Assembly: GCF_900475675.1 (NCBI RefSeq)
Contig: NZ_LS483403.1
Span: 1,674,001 to 1,738,000 of the forward strand
Origin: Streptococcus lutetiensis
Lineage (GTDB): Bacteria; Bacillota; Bacilli; Lactobacillales; Streptococcaceae
Direction: 5' to 3'
Length of the DNA stretch: 64,000 bases
Shown here one piece after another: positions 1-9,221 of the stretch. The notes beneath the pieces were generated by a model that had not been told where the DNA came from, did not search any database, and saw only the letters and a list, made by a program, of their open reading frames with translations. Made by a program: the position numbers and the translations under genes. Every line of letters starts with the position of its first letter. Position 1 is the stretch's first letter.

Positions 1-830
1 ACACTCATCATATCAAGCTCTAAGACACGCATATCTTGGAGTTCATAAGGAATTTCACCATCGACAATACGTTGTGCCAAACCATAAGCAAGAGCCGTTT
101 TTCCGACACCGGCTTCACCAACTAAGACAGGATTATTTTTAGTCTTACGGCTAAGTACTTGAACCATGCGAGAGACTTCTTTTTCACGTCCGATAACTGG
201 CTCAAGTTTTCCTTGACGAGCTAATTCAGTCAAATCACGAGTGAAGTCTGATAATTCTCCCGCAGTTGACTGAGGTTTCATCATTTCTGAGAAAGCTCCG
301 CCCATTGTAGCTTTTTTAGGCTTACGAAGATCATGGATAGCTTTGATTTTTTCTTTGGTAAATCCAGCATTACGTGACAATGATTTACGTAAATCAAGCA
401 AGCGTGCTGAATCACCATCTTCTTTATTTTTAAATCCAGCAACTTCCAAAAGACGTGTCGCAAACAAATCGAGATTCAACAACATAGCATAAAGGACATG
501 CTCTGTTCCGACTTCAGTGCTGCCAGTCACTTTGCAAATTGATTCAGCAAAAGCTAAGACGTCTTTTAGGGCTTTAGATTGTTCTAAGAACTGCACATTT
601 TTCACATCTGCCAAAGGTGATTTTCCGAGCGCCAAAACAGCCGCCGCTTCGTACTCTTCGTAAGCAATCTTATTTTGGTATTCAGCAAATGTTAACCCTG
701 CCACTGAATCATGAACAGCTACCATGGCTAAAAGCACATGCCAACTTTCTAAATATGGGCTTTCAAATCGCGCCGCCTGATACTGGGCGATACTGAAAAC
801 CTCCTGCATTTTCATTGAATATTCACTCAT
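1..830 (-). CDS. clpC: ClpC, ATP-dependent Clp protease ATPase subunit (N-terminal part)
   Basis: AAA+ unfoldase that feeds ClpP in cytoplasmic protein quality control. The window holds the first 276 codons; the rest lies beyond base 1. The translation opens [18 protein letters not shown], gives a Clp N-domain (two helical repeats with the LEVAGF and EHVLYAMLL type segments), then the linker and the start of the first AAA+ module with Walker [11 protein letters not shown] near residue 237. The start ATG at 830 overlaps the ctsR stop as ATGA, so the two are translationally coupled. Regulation by CtsR from the shared promoter upstream of ctsR is expected for this family. Confidence 0.95.
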   Translation of the reverse strand, partial: MSEYSMKMQEVFSIAQYQAARFESPYLESWHVLLAMVAVHDSVAGLTFAEYQNKIAYEEYEAAAVLALGKSPLADVKNVQFLEQSKALKDVLAFAESICKVTGSTEVGTEHVLYAMLLNLDLFATRLLEVAGFKNKEDGDSARLLDLRKSLSRNAGFTKEKIKAIHDLRKPKKATMGGAFSEMMKPQSTAGELSDFTRDLTELARQGKLEPVIGREKEVSRMVQVLSRKTKNNPVLVGEAGVGKTALAYGLAQRIVDGEIPYELQDMRVLELDMMS

Positions 831-1288
831 AAATGGAATCCTTTTCTATCTAATCTTTGTAAGATTTTTCGCAACATACGTGCACGAATTTCAGGAGCAT
901 CTTTTCCTAAAACCTCATCAGTAGCTGTTGCTAAAATCAGATTTCCTTCACGTTCACTAATAATTTTTTCGTCAAAAAGTAATTGAATCAAATCTGTAAA
1001 GACTTGCTCGCTGATACGTTCACCGATATTTGCCATAAGATTATCAAACATTTGGTGTTGGTCTGAAAAACGCACTCTAGCAATGCGAATATAACCACCA
1101 CCACCACGCTTACTTTCGACTGTATAGCCACGACTTTCTGTAAAACGTGTTTTAATCACGTAGTTAATTTGGCTAGGAACAACTTGAAAGGCATCTGCCA
1201 AGTTTGACCGCTTAATCTCAGCAATACCTGATTGGGCAAGTAATTGCTTGATGTATTCTTCAATACTATCAGATGTATTTTTTGCCAT
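827..1288 (-). CDS. ctsR: CtsR, class III heat-shock repressor
   Basis: Repressor of clp and other stress genes; 153 aa, the usual length. The start at 1288 ([17 protein letters not shown]) is chosen over a longer frame because AGGAGGAAGC lies directly upstream. The N-terminal winged helix-turn-helix carries the glycine-rich wing [10 protein letters not shown], which contacts DNA and acts as the heat sensor in this family. The C-terminal half is the McsB-type dimer domain. It is the first gene of the ctsR-clpC operon, with a 4-base overlap. A CtsR box lies in its own promoter, consistent with autoregulation. Confidence 0.95.
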   Translation of the reverse strand: MAKNTSDSIEEYIKQLLAQSGIAEIKRSNLADAFQVVPSQINYVIKTRFTESRGYTVESKRGGGGYIRIARVRFSDQHQMFDNLMANIGERISEQVFTDLIQLLFDEKIISEREGNLILATATDEVLGKDAPEIRARMLRKILQRLDRKGFHL

Positions 1289-1335
1289 TAGCTTCCTCCT
1301 TTTCAAGATTAAAGACCATTTCAATATGGACTCTC

Positions 1336-1361
1336 TTTGACTATAACTGACTAATATTATA
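1336..1361 (-). promoter_or_regulatory. ctsR-clpC promoter with CtsR box
   Basis: On the minus strand AGTCAGTTATAGTCAAA (1336-1352) matches the CtsR heptad direct repeat (A/GGTCAAA-N3-A/GGTCAAA type) with small deviations. It lies just downstream of a TATAAT -10 hexamer (1356-1361), the usual place for a blocking operator. The -35 element (TTTATA) is weak. Confidence 0.8.
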
Positions 1362-1485
1362 ACAAAAATATCACTTTTTATAAACGAAAATACACCAAAT
1401 GACCTGCTATCGTAAGCTTTTCTCACCATTTAAAATAAATAGCGCTTATTAAGCAATAGTATTTTACTATTAGAACAGATTTTAG

Positions 1486-1514
1486 TTGAGTTTGTTTCCT
1501 AGATAAGATACAAT
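1486..1514 (+). promoter_or_regulatory. Promoter of the small export protein gene
   Basis: TTGAGT (1486-1491), 17-base spacer, TACAAT (1509-1514), ending 31 bases before the start codon at 1546. Good sigma-A-type match. Confidence 0.65.
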
Positions 1515-1545
1515 TAACCTTGTAACAAATGAAAGGTTTCAAGTA

Positions 1546-2010
1546 ATGAACTATATTATTACATTTTTAATCGGCATGGTGCCACTTATTGAGCTTCGTG
1601 GTGCTGTTCCTTATGCTATCGCAACTGGTATTCCAATGTGGCAAGCACTGATTATCGGGGTTGTTGCCAACATGCTTCCAGTTCCAATTATCTTCTTCTT
1701 TGCTCGCCGTGTTTTAGAATGGGGAGCTGATAAACCTGTTATCGGCGGTTTCTTTACTTGGTGTTTGAAAAAAGGTCACAAAGGTGGTAAAAAACTTGCA
1801 GATACTGCTGGTGACAAAGGAATTTTCATTGCTCTTCTTCTCTTTGTAGGAATTCCAATTCCTGGAACAGGAGCTTGGACAGGAACACTTGCTGCTTCAA
1901 TTCTTGACTGGAACTTCAAACGCAGTATTACAGCGGTTATGCTAGGGGTTATCCTTGCAGGCTTAATTATGGGAGCACTAACTGTTCTTGGCTTGGGCGC
2001 TTTATCTTAA
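1546..2010 (+). CDS. COG2426-type small multidrug export / membrane protein
   Basis: 154-aa integral membrane protein resembling the 'small multi-drug export protein' family (COG2426). The sequence shows a hydrophobic N-terminal segment (residues 1-16), the charged-hydrophobic motif LIELRGAVPYAIA, a second membrane segment, a basic loop (KKGHKGGKK), then a Gly/Pro-rich segment GIPIPGTGAWTG and a last membrane helix. The family name comes from annotation practice; real transport activity is not established. Single gene divergent from ctsR with its own promoter and a strong terminator. Confidence 0.8.
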   Translation: MNYIITFLIGMVPLIELRGAVPYAIATGIPMWQALIIGVVANMLPVPIIFFFARRVLEWGADKPVIGGFFTWCLKKGHKGGKKLADTAGDKGIFIALLLFVGIPIPGTGAWTGTLAASILDWNFKRSITAVMLGVILAGLIMGALTVLGLGALS

Positions 2011-2021
2011 TTTGAAAAAAC

Positions 2022-2046
2022 AAGAGCTTGGAAATTCCAAGCTCTT
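2022..2046 (+). terminator. Rho-independent terminator
   Basis: Perfect 10-bp stem AAGAGCTTGG / CCAAGCTCTT with a 5-base loop, following the gene ending at 2010. Confidence 0.8.
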
Positions 2047-2066
2047 TAATGTTACACACAAAAAAA

Positions 2067-2087
2067 GAAGACCACTAAGTGATCTTC
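2067..2087 (-). terminator. tsf terminator
   Basis: On the minus strand GAAGATCAC-TTA-GTGGTCTTC (one G-U pair) followed by a run of T, 23 bases past the tsf stop. Confidence 0.75.
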
Positions 2088-2109
2088 TTTTTATATTAGC
2101 AAGCTAGTC

Positions 2110-3147
2110 TTATTTGTTAAGAGCTGCTGCCATTGTAGCTGCAACTTCTGATTCAAAGTCGTTAGCTGCTTTTTCGATACCTTCACCAACTTCGAAACGA
2201 GTGAAAGTAACAACTTTTGCGTTTACTGAATCAAGGTATTGTTCAACAGTTTTGCTATCGTCCATGATGTAAACTTGTGCAAGAAGTGTGTATTGTTGGT
2301 CAACCTTAGTGTTGTCAAGCATGAAGCGATCCATTTTACCAGGGATGATTTTATCCCAGATTTTTTCTGGTTTACCTTCAGCTTTAAGTTCTGCTTTAAT
2401 ATCTTCTTCAGCTTGAGCGATGATTTCATCAGTCAATTGTGATTTAGAACCATATTTCAAGTGTGGAAGAGCTGGTTTGTTAACCATTGCACGTGATTCG
2501 TTATCAAGATCGATAGCGTGGTTCATTTGAGCCAATTCATCGTAGATGAATTGTTCGTCAAGTTCTTTGTATGAAAGAACTGTTGGTTTCATAGCTGCAA
2601 CGTGCATTGAAACTTGTTTTGCAAGAGCTTCGTCGCCACCTTCAAGAACTGTGATAACACCGATACGTCCACCGTTGTGTTGGTAAGCACCGAAGTGTTG
2701 TTCATCAGTTTTTTCGATAAGTGCAAAGCGACGGAATGAGATTTTTTCACCGATAGTTGCAGTTGCATTAACGTAAGCTGCTTCCAAAGTTTCACCTGAA
2801 GCCAAAGTTACTTTAAGTGCTTCTTCGTTGTTGGCAGGTTTTTGTTCAGCGATAGCTTTAGCTGTTTCTTTAACCAATTCAACGAATTGTGCGTTTTGAG
2901 CAACGAAGTCAGTTTCAGCGTTAACTTCAACAACTGCTGCAACGTTACCGTCAACGTAAATACCAGTCAAACCCTCAGCAGCAACGCGGTCAGCTTTTTT
3001 AGCTGCTTTAGCCATACCTTTTTCACGAAGCAATTCAATTGCTTTTTCCATGTCACCGTCAGTTTCAACAAGTGCTTTTTTAGCGTCCATGACACCAGCA
3101 CCTGATTTTTCACGCAATTCTTTTACTTGAGCTGCAGTAATTGCCAT
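2110..3147 (-). CDS. tsf: Elongation factor Ts
   Basis: Guanine-nucleotide exchange factor for EF-Tu; 345 aa, the streptococcal length. Start [21 protein letters not shown] at 3147 is preceded by CCTGGAGGA, so the in-frame upstream extension to 3180 is not used. The UBA-like N-terminal domain (1-50) and the EF-Tu-contacting motif [12 protein letters not shown] near residue 80 are present. It follows rpsB with a strong hairpin in between, as in other streptococci. Confidence 0.97.
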   Translation of the reverse strand: MAITAAQVKELREKSGAGVMDAKKALVETDGDMEKAIELLREKGMAKAAKKADRVAAEGLTGIYVDGNVAAVVEVNAETDFVAQNAQFVELVKETAKAIAEQKPANNEEALKVTLASGETLEAAYVNATATIGEKISFRRFALIEKTDEQHFGAYQHNGGRIGVITVLEGGDEALAKQVSMHVAAMKPTVLSYKELDEQFIYDELAQMNHAIDLDNESRAMVNKPALPHLKYGSKSQLTDEIIAQAEEDIKAELKAEGKPEKIWDKIIPGKMDRFMLDNTKVDQQYTLLAQVYIMDDSKTVEQYLDSVNAKVVTFTRFEVGEGIEKAANDFESEVAATMAAALNK

Positions 3148-3188
3148 TTTTATGTCCTCCAGGATTTTTTTGTTTACCAAATAATAAA

Positions 3189-3221
3189 AACGAGACAGAG
3201 CGGTTTGCTTTCTGCCCCGTT
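3189..3221 (-). terminator. rpsB-tsf intergenic hairpin (attenuating terminator)
   Basis: Minus-strand stem AACGGGGCAGA / TCTGTCTCGTT (11 bp with two G-U pairs) followed by a run of T. It sits between rpsB and tsf, so it probably lets through only part of the transcription into tsf, or tsf has its own promoter. Confidence 0.7.
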
Positions 3222-3255
3222 TTAAAGCATATCAAAGACTGTTAAGCCTCTAATC

Positions 3256-4023
3256 TTATTCGTTGTCGCCTTCTACAACTTCAACGATTTCTTCGATTGA
3301 ATCAGCTTTTGCTTCTGCATGGAAATCAGCGTCAGCATCTTCACCTTGGCGTCCTTCGATAACAGCGTCAGCCAATTTAGAAGTGATCAATTTAACGGCG
3401 CGGATAGCGTCATCGTTAGCTGGGATGATAACATCGATATCATCTGGATCAGCATTAGTATCAACCATAGCTACTACAGGGATACCAAGTTTTTTAGCTT
3501 CTTTAACAGCGATTTGTTCTTTGTGTGGGTCAACAATGTACATTACGTCTGGAATACGTGGCATATCTTCGATACCGCCCAAGAATTTTTCAAGACGAGC
3601 ACGTTGTTTGTTAAGAAGAGCAACTTCTTTCTTAGGAAGAACTTCAAAAATTCCATCTTCTTCCATACGTTTGATTTCTTTCAAACGAGCGATACGTTTT
3701 TGGATAGTATCCCAGTTTGTAAGAGTTCCACCCAACCAACGGTGGTTGATGTAGTATTGACCTGCGCGTTCTGCTTCTTCTTTAACAGCGTCAGCAGCTT
3801 GTTTTTTAGTACCAACAAACAAGATTACAGCGTCGTTAGCAGCTGCATCACGAACGAATTCGTAAGCTGCATCAGCCATTTTTACAGTTTGTTGAAGGTC
3901 GATAACGTGGATACCGTTACGTTCTGTGAAGATGTATTTAGCCATCTTAGGGTTCCAGCGACGAGTTTGGTGACCGAAGTGAACACCAGCTTCAAGAAGT
4001 TGTTTCATTGAAATTACTGCCAT
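3256..4023 (-). CDS. rpsB: 30S ribosomal protein S2
   Basis: Small-subunit protein S2, 255 aa, complete. Start [23 protein letters not shown] at 4023 is chosen because AAAGGAGAAA lies upstream; an in-frame extension to 4149 would cover the untranslated leader. Family motifs [23 protein letters not shown] and [12 protein letters not shown] are intact. The acidic C-terminal tail ([12 protein letters not shown]) is typical of streptococci. Confidence 0.97.
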   Translation of the reverse strand: MAVISMKQLLEAGVHFGHQTRRWNPKMAKYIFTERNGIHVIDLQQTVKMADAAYEFVRDAAANDAVILFVGTKKQAADAVKEEAERAGQYYINHRWLGGTLTNWDTIQKRIARLKEIKRMEEDGIFEVLPKKEVALLNKQRARLEKFLGGIEDMPRIPDVMYIVDPHKEQIAVKEAKKLGIPVVAMVDTNADPDDIDVIIPANDDAIRAVKLITSKLADAVIEGRQGEDADADFHAEAKADSIEEIVEVVEGDNE

Positions 4024-4178
4024 GAGTAGTTTCTCCTTTATAAAATGTTTTTTCCCTCTTCCAGACTTCATCTTGCAAATCCACTCATAATGAGCAACAG
4101 ACTCACAATACATCCAGAATGAGTATTTGTTGCATAATACAACTATCATATTCTACCATAAAAGCAAACTCTTGGCAA
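4024..4178 (-). promoter_or_regulatory. rpsB promoter and long 5' leader
   Basis: TTGCCA (4173-4178), 17 bases, TAGAAT (4150-4155) on the minus strand is a near-consensus promoter. It leaves a leader of roughly 120 nt before rpsB, with several short complementary segments. Autoregulatory S2 leaders are known in Firmicutes. I see length and pairing potential here but cannot fold it, so the regulatory role is inferred. Confidence 0.55.
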
Positions 4179-4285
4179 GCCATATGCGGCTTGAAAGAGT
4201 TTTTATTTTAGGCTTTTTGAAGCCTTTTGATAACTGAAAATGACCACTAAATTTTCACGATTTTTTTCCAAGATAAAAACAAAAA

Positions 4286-4305
4286 AAGCTCGATTAATCG
4301 AGCTT
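4286..4305 (-). terminator. tRNA-Cys terminator
   Basis: Perfect palindrome AAGCTCGATTAATCGAGCTT followed on the minus strand by seven T, 15 bases past the tRNA 3' end. Confidence 0.85.
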
Positions 4306-4319
4306 ACTTGGCATTATGA

Positions 4320-4390
4320 AGGCGGTAGACGGATTTGAACCGACGATCAAGCTTTTGCAGAGCCGTGCCTTACCACTTGGCTATACCGCC
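4320..4390 (-). tRNA. tRNA-Cys (anticodon GCA)
   Basis: 71-nt cloverleaf on the minus strand. The acceptor arms GGCGGTA / TACCGCC pair fully; the D arm is GCC..GGC; the anticodon loop CTGCAAA carries GCA; the T arm is GTCGG-TTCAAAT-CCGTC (one mismatch). The discriminator base is U, the identity base for cysteine. CCA is not encoded. Confidence 0.95.
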
Positions 4391-4491
4391 ATAACAGATA
4401 TTATTCTACCCTAAAATCAAAAACATGTCAAGTCTAATTCATGAAATTCTGAAAGAGGATTATGAAAATAAAAGAATTCACGGCTTTACCC

Positions 4492-4519
4492 TTGAAATTT
4501 CAACAATCTATGCTATAAT
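4492..4519 (+). promoter_or_regulatory. Promoter of the S66 peptidase gene
   Basis: TTGAAA (4492-4497), 16 bases, TATAAT (4514-4519), 24 bases before the start codon; a GGAGGTG ribosome site follows. Confidence 0.75.
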
Positions 4520-4543
4520 ACTAAAAATCTTTGGAGGTGTTTT

Positions 4544-5497
4544 ATGAAAAAACTAAGTCCTGACAGTCACATTCGCGTACTCAGTCCGTCAGATTCAATT
4601 GCTCGCTTGGGTGGATTTGAAGCCAATCTTTCTGCCAAAGAAACGTTAGAAAATCTAGGATTTCGTGTGTCATTTTCAGAACATTATTTAGAATCTGATA
4701 TGCTCGATTCTTCTTCAATCGAAAGTCGCGTCGCTGATTTACACGCTGCCTTTTTGGATGACTCTGTCGACGCCATTTTGGCTACCATTGGTGGCTTTAA
4801 TTCTAATGAGTTATTACCCTATCTTGACTATGACTTAATTACCAAACACCCCAAAATTATCTGCGGTTATTCTGATTCAACAGCTTTTTTAAATGCTATC
4901 TATGCTAAAACTGGAATGCTGACATACATGGGACCTTCATATTCTAGTTTTAAAATGAAAGAAGGTCAAGATTACCAGAGCAAGGCTTGGTTAAATGCCA
5001 TGACAAAATCAGCTTATGACCTTGTTCCAAGTCAGGAGTGGTCAAGCGACCCTTGGTATGACCCAACACAACCACGTCATTTTATGCCAACAGAATGGAA
5101 AATTTACAACGCAGGGAAAGCTTCTGGCACCATTATTGGTGGAAATTTATCTACTTTTGGACTTCTTCGCGGAACACCTTACACCCCTCAAGTCAACGAT
5201 TATGTCCTTTTCTTAGAAGAGGCAGAAGAAGATGACTATCATGATTTTGATCGCAATTTAGCAGCCATTTTACAAGCTTACCCCAATCCAAAAGCGGTGC
5301 TTATCGGACGCTTCCCAAAGGAATGCCAAATGACACCCGAAATATTAACCTATATCCTAGACAAGCACCCACTTCTTAAAACCATTCCTGTCATGTATGA
5401 CCTTGATTTTGCCCACACTCAGCCACTCTTTACAATCACTATCGGCGCACAAGCAAGCATTGACACTGATACTTTGAGTATTCATATCGAGGAATAA
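4544..5497 (+). CDS. S66 family peptidase (LD-carboxypeptidase / MccF-like)
   Basis: 317-aa cytoplasmic serine peptidase of family S66, which includes LD-carboxypeptidase (murein tripeptide recycling) and the microcin C self-immunity enzyme MccF. The nucleophile elbow ICGYSDST puts the catalytic Ser near residue 110. The TIGGFNSNELLPYLDYDLI segment precedes it; the Glu lies in the LFLEEAEEDD region and the His in DLDFAHTQP near the C-terminus. Length and the tryptophan-rich middle insert favour the MccF-like branch over LdcA; substrate unknown. Monocistronic, with its own promoter and terminator. Confidence 0.85.
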   Translation: MKKLSPDSHIRVLSPSDSIARLGGFEANLSAKETLENLGFRVSFSEHYLESDMLDSSSIESRVADLHAAFLDDSVDAILATIGGFNSNELLPYLDYDLITKHPKIICGYSDSTAFLNAIYAKTGMLTYMGPSYSSFKMKEGQDYQSKAWLNAMTKSAYDLVPSQEWSSDPWYDPTQPRHFMPTEWKIYNAGKASGTIIGGNLSTFGLLRGTPYTPQVNDYVLFLEEAEEDDYHDFDRNLAAILQAYPNPKAVLIGRFPKECQMTPEILTYILDKHPLLKTIPVMYDLDFAHTQPLFTITIGAQASIDTDTLSIHIEE

Positions 5498-5546
5498 AAC
5501 TCCTCTATGAAGAATTTTATATATGAGTATGAACTAAAAAACAAAA

Positions 5547-5574
5547 ACGCCTTTTCGTAAAAACGAATTGGCGT
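5547..5574 (+). terminator. Terminator after the S66 peptidase gene
   Basis: ACGCC / GGCGT outer stem with an inner TTCGT / ACGAA pairing and a T-rich tail; also likely serves the convergent minus-strand operon ending at 5585. Confidence 0.65.
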
Positions 5575-5584
5575 ATTTTATCTT

Positions 5585-6091
5585 TCAGCTTTGACTAAAT
5601 GCAATCATTTTATCTAGGATTTTAACTAGACGTTGTTCTTGATCTTTAGTCATTTTATCTTTAGTGGCATCATGGTCATCGACCATACCAACGTGAACTT
5701 TAACATCTCCTGAACTATTAATTGCAACGACAAAAGGAACGTATAATTTGTCTTCTTTGGTATAAGTTTGAGAGAATTTTTTCACGATAGCATTATCAGC
5801 GTCGCTATAATGTTTACCTCGAACATCGACTGTATAGGCTTTACCATGGTCTGCTTGTAATTCCTTGTCTAAGACAGGCAATAACTCAACACACCACGGA
5901 CAGGTTGGAAAGCCAAAATAATACATGCCTTGTTCTTTAGCTTCTAAGCGACTAACCACATCATCTTGATTATCTTTAACCAGCTGAGCCGTTTCATCAA
6001 CATAAGCACTTGTTCCGTTTAATTTATTGGTAACGATATAACTACCACCAAAAATAATCACAAACAAAATGATAAAGAGACCAAGTTTCAC
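5585..6091 (-). CDS. Membrane-anchored thioredoxin-like protein (bacteriocin-accessory type)
   Basis: 168 aa. An N-terminal membrane anchor (residues 2-21) is followed by a thioredoxin fold with redox motif CPWC at residues 64-67 (context YFGFPTCPWCVELLP) and the cis-Pro segment YVPFVVA. This architecture matches the bacteriocin transport accessory proteins and PedC/BrcD-like thiol oxidoreductases found in bacteriocin loci. It is the last gene of the minus-strand accessory operon, 6 bases after the M50-like gene. Its likely job is disulfide handling outside the membrane, possibly on the 71-aa peptide with three Cys encoded at the head of the operon; that is inference. Confidence 0.7.
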   Translation of the reverse strand: MKLGLFIILFVIIFGGSYIVTNKLNGTSAYVDETAQLVKDNQDDVVSRLEAKEQGMYYFGFPTCPWCVELLPVLDKELQADHGKAYTVDVRGKHYSDADNAIVKKFSQTYTKEDKLYVPFVVAINSSGDVKVHVGMVDDHDATKDKMTKDQEQRLVKILDKMIAFSQS

Positions 6092-6097
6092 AGTTTT

Positions 6098-6484
6098 TTA
6101 TTTTTCACTATTTTTCTCCTTTTGAATCAGTTGAACAATTGACAGTAAAATCACCTCGCCATCTGCTGTGAATGGTAAGAGGTTAAACAGATTCATTAGA
6201 CAAGTTACCTTCAATACGAGGGTGTAGTAATTTAGAGGGATTAAAATGCCAATTAGAGTTAACAGAAATGGTGATATAAAAGCAATTAAGAAATTGTCTA
6301 AGGGACGGTTTTGATTTCTATACTCTACTTGAAAAGCCAGAACACCAACGTGTTTAAAACACGCTTGGTAATGCAGTGCTCGTGCCACCAAGTAATGCAA
6401 TATCTCATATAATCTGACCGCAGCATAAACTGACAGAATCGTAACAACGACTAGAATGAATAACTCAGTCATATTTCTTTTCAC
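6098..6484 (-). CDS. Degenerate M50 / site-2-protease-like membrane protein
   Basis: 128-aa polytopic membrane protein. It carries the two halves of the site-2-protease signature: YEILH at residues 26-30 in the first helix, where HEXXH is expected, and NLLPFTADG (101-109), matching the N-x-x-P-x4-D-G motif that supplies the third metal ligand. The first zinc His is replaced by Tyr26, so proteolysis is doubtful; the protein may be an immunity or assembly factor. M50-like proteins also occur beside ABC genes in other peptide loci (for example the B. subtilis yyd operon). It overlaps the upstream gene by 20 bases. Confidence 0.55.
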   Translation of the reverse strand: MKRNMTELFILVVVTILSVYAAVRLYEILHYLVARALHYQACFKHVGVLAFQVEYRNQNRPLDNFLIAFISPFLLTLIGILIPLNYYTLVLKVTCLMNLFNLLPFTADGEVILLSIVQLIQKEKNSEK

Positions 6485-6740
6485 TGAATTTATCAGTGAG
6501 ATAAGTTAAAGCACAGACAAGGCAAAAAGAAATGATAAATGCAATTAATGTTTGCCAAGACAAGTCAAATGTTGTAGAAATTTTATGCTCAGTAATTTTG
6601 TTATCAATGGTGATGCCTAACAAAGTTTTTACTGAAGCTGACGATCCGCCAAGCTGAAATAATTTCCAAAGGCTTGTAAACACAACTAAGGCAGCGTAGG
6701 TCACTACACTAATCCCAAGACAACGACTAAAATCTTTCAT
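6465..6740 (-). CDS. Small two-TM membrane protein of the accessory operon
   Basis: 91 aa with two membrane segments (about residues 10-28 and 64-84) separated by a polar loop containing TIDNKITEHKISTTFDL. No family recognised. It overlaps the permease reading frame by 14 bases and the M50-like gene by 20 bases, indicating translational coupling within one operon. Small hydrophobic proteins in such positions are often immunity proteins; here that is only a suggestion. Confidence 0.55.
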   Translation of the reverse strand: MKDFSRCLGISVVTYAALVVFTSLWKLFQLGGSSASVKTLLGITIDNKITEHKISTTFDLSWQTLIAFIISFCLVCALTYLTDKFSEKKYD

Positions 6741-8085
6741 ATCTTAACCTCCTAAGAAGACTATAGTGAATACCTGCTAATAGGATAATAACTATCAAAC
6801 CCAAGCTCGCGTTTTTCACAACAAGTGTGACTAAGATAAAAATAATCCCTAATAAAAACATTGACGTGATCTCATTGAGATTTCCGCGTGATTTTGGGAA
6901 AAGATAGCCCAGCATAAAAGCTGATTGAGCAAAAGCAACTGACACCATCACTTGGTTAATGGTAGCTCAATGAAAGGCAAAGCAAATCAATAAAGGTATT
7001 TCCAACAATACAAGAAGTAAATACTGACCAAAGTATTCTTCCCATACTGTAATCCTCAGGAGATTATACTGATTTCGGAAATCCTCTGTGCTATCGCCAT
7101 GTGAAAGTAATAATAAGCCATTAAACGCAAGTAATGTTGGTAAGACTGCCAGAACTGCTTTTACACCACTCTGATAAGCCATAATGTCAATAACAATCAC
7201 AGGAAAAATCAAGTAATACCAATTTGTTTTATAACGAAAGGTGACTTTATCAAGAACAGGTACTTTAATAAAGCGACTGCGACTAGTAACTAAAGTGTCA
7301 GCCAAAGGCAAATGTAAAAGCAAATAAACAACGACAACTAGACAGCCAAAACTACCAAGGAATGCCCCTAGAATCAACTCATGAATGGAAAATGGAGAAG
7401 AAGCTAATCGTGATTCTAGTGCATAACGCCATTGAAAGAAATAAGCCAAACTAGTTATTAAAATTAAATTTGCTAGGAGTAGTTTAATCACAAGCAAGTG
7501 TTTTATCTGACTTTGCAAAAGCCTATCTAGCCCTAAAAATAAGCCTTCTAAGCTGATGATAACAAGAAAGAATGAAAAATGTTGACTAAGGAAAAACAAG
7601 CCAAAATCTCCCACAGAAGTTGTAACCAACTTGATAGCAGGCGTTGCAATGATCATGACTAATTCATAAATCCCAACCATTAGCAACAAACGAAACAAAG
7701 AGTAAGCCCTTTGAATATCACGCTTTCGAAATGGTAAAGCTTTAACGAAATACAAAGATATCTTATCCAAAGCCAAGGTTGCCTCAATAAAAAGAAAGGA
7801 CAAGCAACCCAAGACAAGAGTATTGCTGAAATAGCTAAAAAAGATTTGTTTCTGCCCAGTTTCCAAAATAGCAAGAGGAACATTTGTTCTGATGGATGAT
7901 ATTTTTGCCAGCTCTTTCATGTTGTAGAGATAATACAAAATATAAAGCAGGTATAGGAAAGTGACAAAGGAACGTCTTACCCATTTTGATTTGAAAATCG
8001 GGCGATTTAAGAAACCTTTCAAAGCATTATTTAGAAACATTGTCATCAAAAGTTGCGTATCTTTGAATGAACGTGATTTTATCAT
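6727..8085 (-). pseudogene. ABC-2-like permease, split by an in-frame TGA
   Basis: Multi-pass membrane protein (at least 10 hydrophobic segments), the probable partner of the ATPase just upstream. The frame opens at 8085 behind GGAG and runs 372 codons to ..LLICFAFH, then TGA (6967-6969). It continues in the same frame (ATINQVMVSVAFAQSAF.. to ..RRLRYERF) for about 80 more codons, ending at 6727. The TGA probably replaces TGG (Trp). The full protein would be about 452 aa. The 3' fragment has no obvious ribosome site of its own, so I treat both parts as one disrupted gene. It overlaps the ATPase 3' end by 59 bases. Confidence 0.75.
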
Positions 8086-8756
8086 GAACAGACTCCGTGC
8101 GTAACACCTCTGCTTTCAATTGACTAGCATCACCAGTAAAAGGGACTAATTTCCCATTAGACATCAAAAAGATATGGTCACAAAAGTGATTGATTATGGT
8201 CGTATTATGTGAAATTAAGACAAGACTGCAATGACCAAGTAAAGCCTGAACGAGTTTTACTGTCATCAAAGTGGTTTCAAAATCCAAGCCATTTAAAAAA
8301 TTCATCTCCTAAAACATAAGGAGCATTTGATAAGACAGCAGCGATAATTTGAACTTTCTTTTTCATCCCAAAAGAATACGACTCTAACAGCTGATGCTTA
8401 GCTTCCTTCAAATCATATAATTTAAAGAAAGAATCAACCTTATCAAGGTCTGCATTTGGATAACGCGCCAAAACAAATTGAATGTATTCATTTCCTGTCA
8501 TGTAATCCGGAAGATAAAAATCAGATGGAATGTAAAAGACTTGCTACTTGAAGGCATCAGATTGATTATGGTGACCGTCGATCCAAATCTCACCTTCACT
8601 CGGGCGTTTGAAACCAACGACACAATCTAGAAATATCGTCTTTCCACTGCCATTAATACCAACAATAACACTCACTTGTCTTTCAGGAAAAGTCACTGAA
8701 ATATCATTTAAAACCAAGCGCTTATATGTTTTAGATAAGTGTTCAATCTTAATCAT
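8027..8756 (-). pseudogene. ABC transporter ATP-binding protein, disrupted twice
   Basis: An ABC ATPase of about 240 aa when the lesions are bridged. Seen in order: MIKIEHLSKTYKRLVLNDIS, Walker A VGINGSGKTIF, signature YSFGMKKKVQII, Walker B APYVLGDE, and the H-loop region LVLISHNTTI. Lesion 1 is an in-frame TAG (8544-8546, AFK*QVFYIPSDF). Lesion 2 is a +1 slip in a run of six T on the coding strand (8295-8300), changing DEFLNGLDFE to DEFFKWLGF*. With both lesions the transporter should be inactive. It lies between the 71-aa peptide gene and the permease. Confidence 0.85.
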
Positions 8757-8805
8757 AAATTCCTTATTCTAACACCTTCTCTTAAAAATAAAGAGAAGAG
8801 CGATA

Positions 8806-9021
8806 TTATTTAGTACAGTTAAATGTTACATGAATAACATCAGGAACACCTAACTTGATTCCGCCAGTAAAATTCCCTGATCGTGACGTACAATAAGCCG
8901 CATAACCAATGACTGCAATGACAGAAATAAGAGCGCAAACTGCCCAAACCCACTTAACAGTCACTTTTGAAGCATATTTAGCTTGCAAAGCAACCAAGTA
9001 GTTGTCCATAAGTCCTAACAT
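8806..9021 (-). CDS. 71-aa membrane-spanning peptide, bacteriocin-like candidate
   Basis: First gene of the minus-strand accessory operon. The start MLGLMDNYLVALQAKY at 9021 is chosen because GAAAGGAAAAC lies upstream; the frame extends to 9075 without a ribosome site. One hydrophobic helix (about 24-43) is followed by a polar Gly-rich tail, TSRSGNFTGGIKLG..FNCTK. Cysteines are at residues 29, 44 and 69, so the tail could close a 44-69 disulfide, which would fit the downstream thioredoxin-like gene. No double-glycine leader. No family recognised; a secreted peptide, an immunity protein or a structural membrane subunit are all possible. Confidence 0.5.
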   Translation of the reverse strand: MLGLMDNYLVALQAKYASKVTVKWVWAVCALISVIAVIGYAAYCTSRSGNFTGGIKLGVPDVIHVTFNCTK

Positions 9022-9221
9022 AATCTTATGTTTTCCTTTCAACTTTTTAAAAATAAGAGGACAAAAAATGCCCATACAAATGACAAATCACTCTTATCTA
9101 TCAGGTGTTCTTTTTCGAAAAATAATTACCGATAACGTAAACTATTTAAACAGATTACACCAACATCATATCATCCGAAAGTTAAGATTTCTGAAAATTG
9201 TATATTTGCTTAACAAAAAAA

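Noticed and set aside
2239..4011. Several long antisense ORFs over tsf and rpsB
   Set aside because: Shadows caused by strong codon bias of highly expressed genes; no ribosome sites or protein-like composition.
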